A DNA stretch of 7,640 bases, from contig JANXYI010000326.1 of NCBI GenBank assembly GCA_025350085.1, forward strand, positions 1 to 7,640. The letters are read 5' to 3'. A model generated the notes under the pieces. The model had not been told where the DNA came from, did no database searches, and saw nothing but the letters and a program-made list of their open reading frames with translations. Shown piece after piece: positions 4,846 through 7,640 of this stretch. Every line of letters starts with the position of its first letter. The first letter of the stretch is position 1. The translations under genes and the position numbers were made by a program. The DNA comes from Deltaproteobacteria bacterium (GTDB lineage: Bacteria > Desulfobacterota > Desulfovibrionia > Desulfovibrionales > Desulfovibrionaceae).

Positions 4846-6084
4846 ATGAACAGGGTTGTCGTTACGGCCTTGGCCGCCATCACCCCCATTGGCAACGACC
4901 TCGAGTCGAGCTGGGCCAGCCTGCTGGCTGGAACCATCGGCATCGCCAGGCTCACCAGCTTTGACGCGTCAGACCACGACACGAAGATCGCCGGCGAGGT
5001 CAAGGGCTTTGATGCGACCAAGTACATCAATGCCAAGGCCGCGCGGCGCATGGAAAAGTTCGCCCAATACGCCGTGGCCGCCTCCAAGATGCTTATGGAC
5101 CAGGCCGCCTGGACCATCCCGGCCGAGGAGGCCCACCGCGCCGGGGTCATCATCGGCGTCGGACTCGGCGGGCTCGAGGGCATCGAGGCCCAGCACAAGA
5201 AGCTGACGGATGCAGGACCCGGCCGCATCAGCCCGTTCTTCATCCCGACCATCATCGCCAACATGGCCGCAGGCATGGTCTCCATCGAGCACGGCGCGCG
5301 CGGGGCCAACATGTGCACCACCACGGCCTGCGCCTCGGGCACCCACGCCATCGGCAGCGCCTTCTCGGAGATCAAGCTCGGCCGCAACGACGTCATGATC
5401 TGCGGCGGGGCCGAGAGCACCATCACGCCGCTGGCCTTTGCCGGGTTCAACGCCATGAAGGCCCTGTCCACCAGGAACGACGACCCGGAGCACGCCTCCC
5501 GGCCCTTTGACAAGGAGCGCGACGGCTTTGTCATGGGCGAGGGCTGCGGCCTGCTTCTGCTGGAGTCCCTGGACCATGCGCAGAGGCGCGGGGCCAAGAT
5601 CCTGGCCGAGGTGGTGGGCTTCGGCGCCTCGGGCGACGCCTATCACATGACCGCCCCGCCCGAGGACGGCTCGGGTGCTGCCATCGCCATGCAAAAGGCC
5701 GTCGAGGAGGCTGGCATTGAGCCCGGCCGCGTGGACCACATCAACGCCCACGGCACCTCGACGTATTTGAACGACCTCTGCGAGACCCGGGCCATCAAGA
5801 CCGTGTTCGGGGCCAGCGCGAAAGACATCGCCATCTGCGGCAACAAGGGCCAGATCGGGCACCTGCTGGGCGCGGCCGGCGGCGTGGAGGCGGTGTTCAG
5901 CGTCATGGCGCTGCATACCGGCACAATCCCGGGCACCGTGAACCAGCTTGTGGCCGACCCGGAATGCGATCTCGACTACGGTGCATCCGGCCCGCGCGCC
6001 AGGCAGGCCGAGTTCGCACTAAGCAACTCCTTCGGCTTTGGCGGCACCAACGCCTGCATGCTCTTCAAGCGCTTCGAGCCCTAG
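4846..6084 (+). CDS. fabF: Beta-ketoacyl-ACP synthase II (FabF)
   Basis: FabF condenses acyl-ACP with malonyl-ACP during chain elongation. The 412-residue protein has the KAS I/II Cys-His-His triad: Cys162 in TTACASGTH, His302 in NAHGTST and His339 in QIGHLLGAAGG, plus Lys334. The numbering runs one behind E. coli FabF, so there are no large indels up to there. The C-terminal NSFGFGGTNA (394-403) holds the gatekeeper phenylalanine region. FabF is preferred over FabB because of length, the N-terminus and position after acpP. Several normally conserved spots differ: TALA at 7-10 instead of TGxG, HGTSTY instead of HGTSTP, and KGQIGH instead of KSMTGH. The catalytic residues are intact. No good Shine-Dalgarno precedes the ATG, which opens directly on the conserved RVVVT block. 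A terminator lies upstream, and glyA follows after 39 nt. Confidence 0.95.
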   Translation: MNRVVVTALAAITPIGNDLESSWASLLAGTIGIARLTSFDASDHDTKIAGEVKGFDATKYINAKAARRMEKFAQYAVAASKMLMDQAAWTIPAEEAHRAGVIIGVGLGGLEGIEAQHKKLTDAGPGRISPFFIPTIIANMAAGMVSIEHGARGANMCTTTACASGTHAIGSAFSEIKLGRNDVMICGGAESTITPLAFAGFNAMKALSTRNDDPEHASRPFDKERDGFVMGEGCGLLLLESLDHAQRRGAKILAEVVGFGASGDAYHMTAPPEDGSGAAIAMQKAVEEAGIEPGRVDHINAHGTSTYLNDLCETRAIKTVFGASAKDIAICGNKGQIGHLLGAAGGVEAVFSVMALHTGTIPGTVNQLVADPECDLDYGASGPRARQAEFALSNSFGFGGTNACMLFKRFEP

Positions 6085-6123
6085 CTCGCCTGCGCACAAC
6101 AGACCCATTCAAGGACAATCGAC

Positions 6124-7362
6124 ATGGAAGAACTGTTCATCCAGGACCCGGAAATCGCCGCCGCAGTGGCCGGGGAAATCGACCGCCAAGTCGGCAAGCT
6201 CGAACTCATCGCCTCGGAAAACTTCACCTCCACGGCCGTGCGCCAGGCCATGGGCAGCGTGCTGACCCACAAGTACGCGGAAGGCTATCCCGGCAAGCGC
6301 TACTACGGCGGCTGCGAGTTCGTGGACCAGGCCGAGGACATCGCCCGCGACCGCGCCAAGGCGCTCTTTGGCTGCGGCTACGCCAACGTCCAGCCGCACT
6401 CCGGCTCCCAGGCCAACATGGCCGTGTACTTCGCGGCCTGCAAACCCGGCGACACCGTGCTCGGCATGAACCTGGCCCACGGCGGACACCTGACCCACGG
6501 TAGCCCGGTGAACTTCTCCGGCAAGCTGTTCAACATCGTGTCCTACGGCGTGCGCGAGGACGACCAGACCATCGACTACGAGGCGCTCGAGAAGACGGCC
6601 AAGGAGTCGCGCCCCAAGATGATCATCGCGGGCGCCAGCGCGTACCCGCGCACCATCGACTTTGCGCGCTTCCGCCGCATTGCCGACGAGGTCGGGGCCG
6701 TGCTCATGGCCGACGTGGCGCACATCGCGGGGCTCATCGCCACCGAGCTGCACCCGTCGAGCATCGAGCACGCCCACTACACCACCACCACCACGCACAA
6801 GACCCTGCGCGGGCCCCGCGGGGGCATGATCCTGTCCTCCGAGGACCAGACCAAGGTGCTCAACTCCCAGATCTTCCCCGGCATCCAGGGCGGCCCGCTC
6901 ATGCACGTCATCGCAGCGAAGGCAGTCGCCTTCGGCGAAGCGCTGCAGCCGGGCTTCAAGCAGTACCAGGAACAGGTGCTGAAAAACGCCGGGGCGCTGG
7001 CCGGGTATCTCAAGGACGCCGGGTTCGTGCTGGTTTCCGGCGGCACGGACAACCACCTCATGCTGGTGGACCTGCGCAGCAAAAAGATCACCGGCAAGGA
7101 CGCCGAGATCGCCCTCGACAAGGCCGGGATCACGGTGAACAAGAACGGCATCCCGTTTGACACCACGCCGCCCATGATCACCTCGGGCATCCGCGTGGGC
7201 ACCCCGGCGCTGACCACCCGCGGCATGGTCGAAGAGGACATGCTGGCCGTGGCCGAGGCCATCACCGCGGCGCTGGAAAACATGGACAACGAGTCCGTGC
7301 TGGACGAGATCCGCCTCGAGGTGGAGGACTTTGCCCGCGAGTTCCCGCTCTTCGCCTGGTAG
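6124..7362 (+). CDS. glyA: Serine hydroxymethyltransferase
   Basis: GlyA is a cytoplasmic PLP enzyme that interconverts serine + THF with glycine + 5,10-methylene-THF, the main entry of one-carbon units. The 412-residue length is typical. Diagnostic segments are LIASENFTS (28-36), [13 protein letters not shown] (51-63), the PHSGSQAN block (91-98), ADVAHIAGL (196-204) with Asp197 expected to contact the PLP ring nitrogen, and [11 protein letters not shown] (224-234) with Lys226 as the PLP Schiff-base lysine. AAGGA at 6111-6115, 8 nt from the ATG, supports the start. The gap to fabF is 39 nt with no terminator or room for a riboswitch, so both are probably cotranscribed. It is followed by a dCMP deaminase, matching its role in supplying thymidylate synthesis. 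Confidence 0.97.
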   Translation: MEELFIQDPEIAAAVAGEIDRQVGKLELIASENFTSTAVRQAMGSVLTHKYAEGYPGKRYYGGCEFVDQAEDIARDRAKALFGCGYANVQPHSGSQANMAVYFAACKPGDTVLGMNLAHGGHLTHGSPVNFSGKLFNIVSYGVREDDQTIDYEALEKTAKESRPKMIIAGASAYPRTIDFARFRRIADEVGAVLMADVAHIAGLIATELHPSSIEHAHYTTTTTHKTLRGPRGGMILSSEDQTKVLNSQIFPGIQGGPLMHVIAAKAVAFGEALQPGFKQYQEQVLKNAGALAGYLKDAGFVLVSGGTDNHLMLVDLRSKKITGKDAEIALDKAGITVNKNGIPFDTTPPMITSGIRVGTPALTTRGMVEEDMLAVAEAITAALENMDNESVLDEIRLEVEDFAREFPLFAW

Positions 7363-7441
7363 ACGACCGACCCCGCGCCCCTGCGCCGCCCCTTAAGCGG
7401 TCCGGAGGGCGTGAACGCACAGGCTTCGGGAGGCCCTGCAC

Positions 7442-7640
7442 ATGAGCGAACGCGTCCCCTGGCCCATCTACTTCATGCGCATCGCCCACCTTGTGGCCGA
7501 GCGCTCCACCTGCCTGCGCCGCATGGTCGGGGCCGTGGCCGTGCGCGACAAGCGGCTCATCGCCACCGGCTACAACGGCACCCCAATGGGCGTGGCCCAC
7601 TGCCGCGAGGTGGGCTGCATCCGCGAGCGCCTGAACGTGC
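7442..7640 (+). CDS. Deoxycytidylate (dCMP) deaminase, N-terminal part (cut by window end)
   Basis: The first 66 residues are visible and match the start of the ComEB-type dCMP deaminase family: a Y10[14 protein letters not shown] segment, R-M-VGAVAV (26-34), then [11 protein letters not shown] (40-50) and the HCREVGC element (53-59). These enzymes convert dCMP to dUMP for dTMP synthesis. C24, C54 and C59 are candidate ligands for the structural zinc known in this family. The catalytic HAE and PCxxC motifs would lie beyond the window, so activity cannot be judged. GGGAGG at 7428-7433, 8 nt before the ATG, fixes the start. It follows glyA after 79 nt with no terminator, so it is likely the same transcript. 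In Desulfovibrio genomes I recall riboflavin genes (ribD onward) coming next, which is not visible here. Confidence 0.92.
   Translation, partial: MSERVPWPIYFMRIAHLVAERSTCLRRMVGAVAVRDKRLIATGYNGTPMGVAHCREVGCIRERLNV

Noticed and set aside
4969..5916. 315-codon minus-strand open frame opposite fabF (and a similar one at 6109-7056 opposite glyA)
   Set aside because: Both are mirror images of conserved enzymes, with composition typical of antisense shadows and no family resemblance.
6085..6123. Glycine or THF riboswitch upstream of glyA
   Set aside because: The gap is only 39 nt, too short for either aptamer, and shows no conserved core.
6780..6792. ACC trinucleotide repeat
   Set aside because: It encodes the conserved threonine run just before the PLP-binding lysine of GlyA, so it is not a microsatellite of interest.
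7363..7441. Terminator between glyA and the dCMP deaminase gene
   Set aside because: Only a 4-bp CCGC/GCGG stem (7386-7400) is found, with no U-tract, so it is too weak to call.

Overview
The window is a high-GC bacterial chromosome segment carrying a conserved core: ribosomal proteins, phospholipid and type II fatty-acid synthesis, then one-carbon and nucleotide metabolism. The order rpmB (divergent) / DUF177-rpmF-plsX-fabH-fabG-acpP-fabF-glyA-dCMP deaminase, the strong G/C preference at third codon positions and the protein N-termini suggest a Desulfovibrio-like member of the Desulfovibrionaceae. That placement rests on recalled gene order and protein character, not on a search. There is no sign of a mobile element, CRISPR array, phage, tRNA or rRNA.

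Left edge (1-724). An unidentified minus-strand gene runs off the window at 1-110. Next comes rpmB (L28) on the minus strand at 325-546, with a clean intrinsic terminator at 275-301. Between rpmB and the rightward operon lies a compact divergent promoter region at about 637-706, with A- and T-tracts and two -35 boxes about 11 bp apart.

Main operon (725-4717). The order is DUF177 (YceD), rpmF (L32), plsX, fabH, fabG, acpP. rpmF is too short for routine ORF calling but is complete at 1310-1489, and it overlaps plsX by 8 nt. PlsX turns acyl-ACP into acyl-phosphate for phospholipid synthesis. FabH starts fatty-acid chains, FabG reduces the beta-keto intermediates and AcpP carries the acyl chain. 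The fabD gene that often sits between fabH and fabG is absent. GC-rich hairpins sit in three of the intercistronic gaps.

Distal part (4718-7640). A strong intrinsic terminator at 4764-4809 separates acpP from fabF (KAS II). fabF is followed by glyA (serine hydroxymethyltransferase) and the start of a deoxycytidylate deaminase gene cut off by the window end. GlyA makes 5,10-methylene-THF and dCMP deaminase makes dUMP, the two substrates of thymidylate synthase, so the distal genes share a dTMP theme.

I see no undescribed system here. The points worth a second look are regulatory architecture (divergent promoter, intra-operon terminator, hairpins, tandem repeat) and a few departures from usual motifs in FabF.
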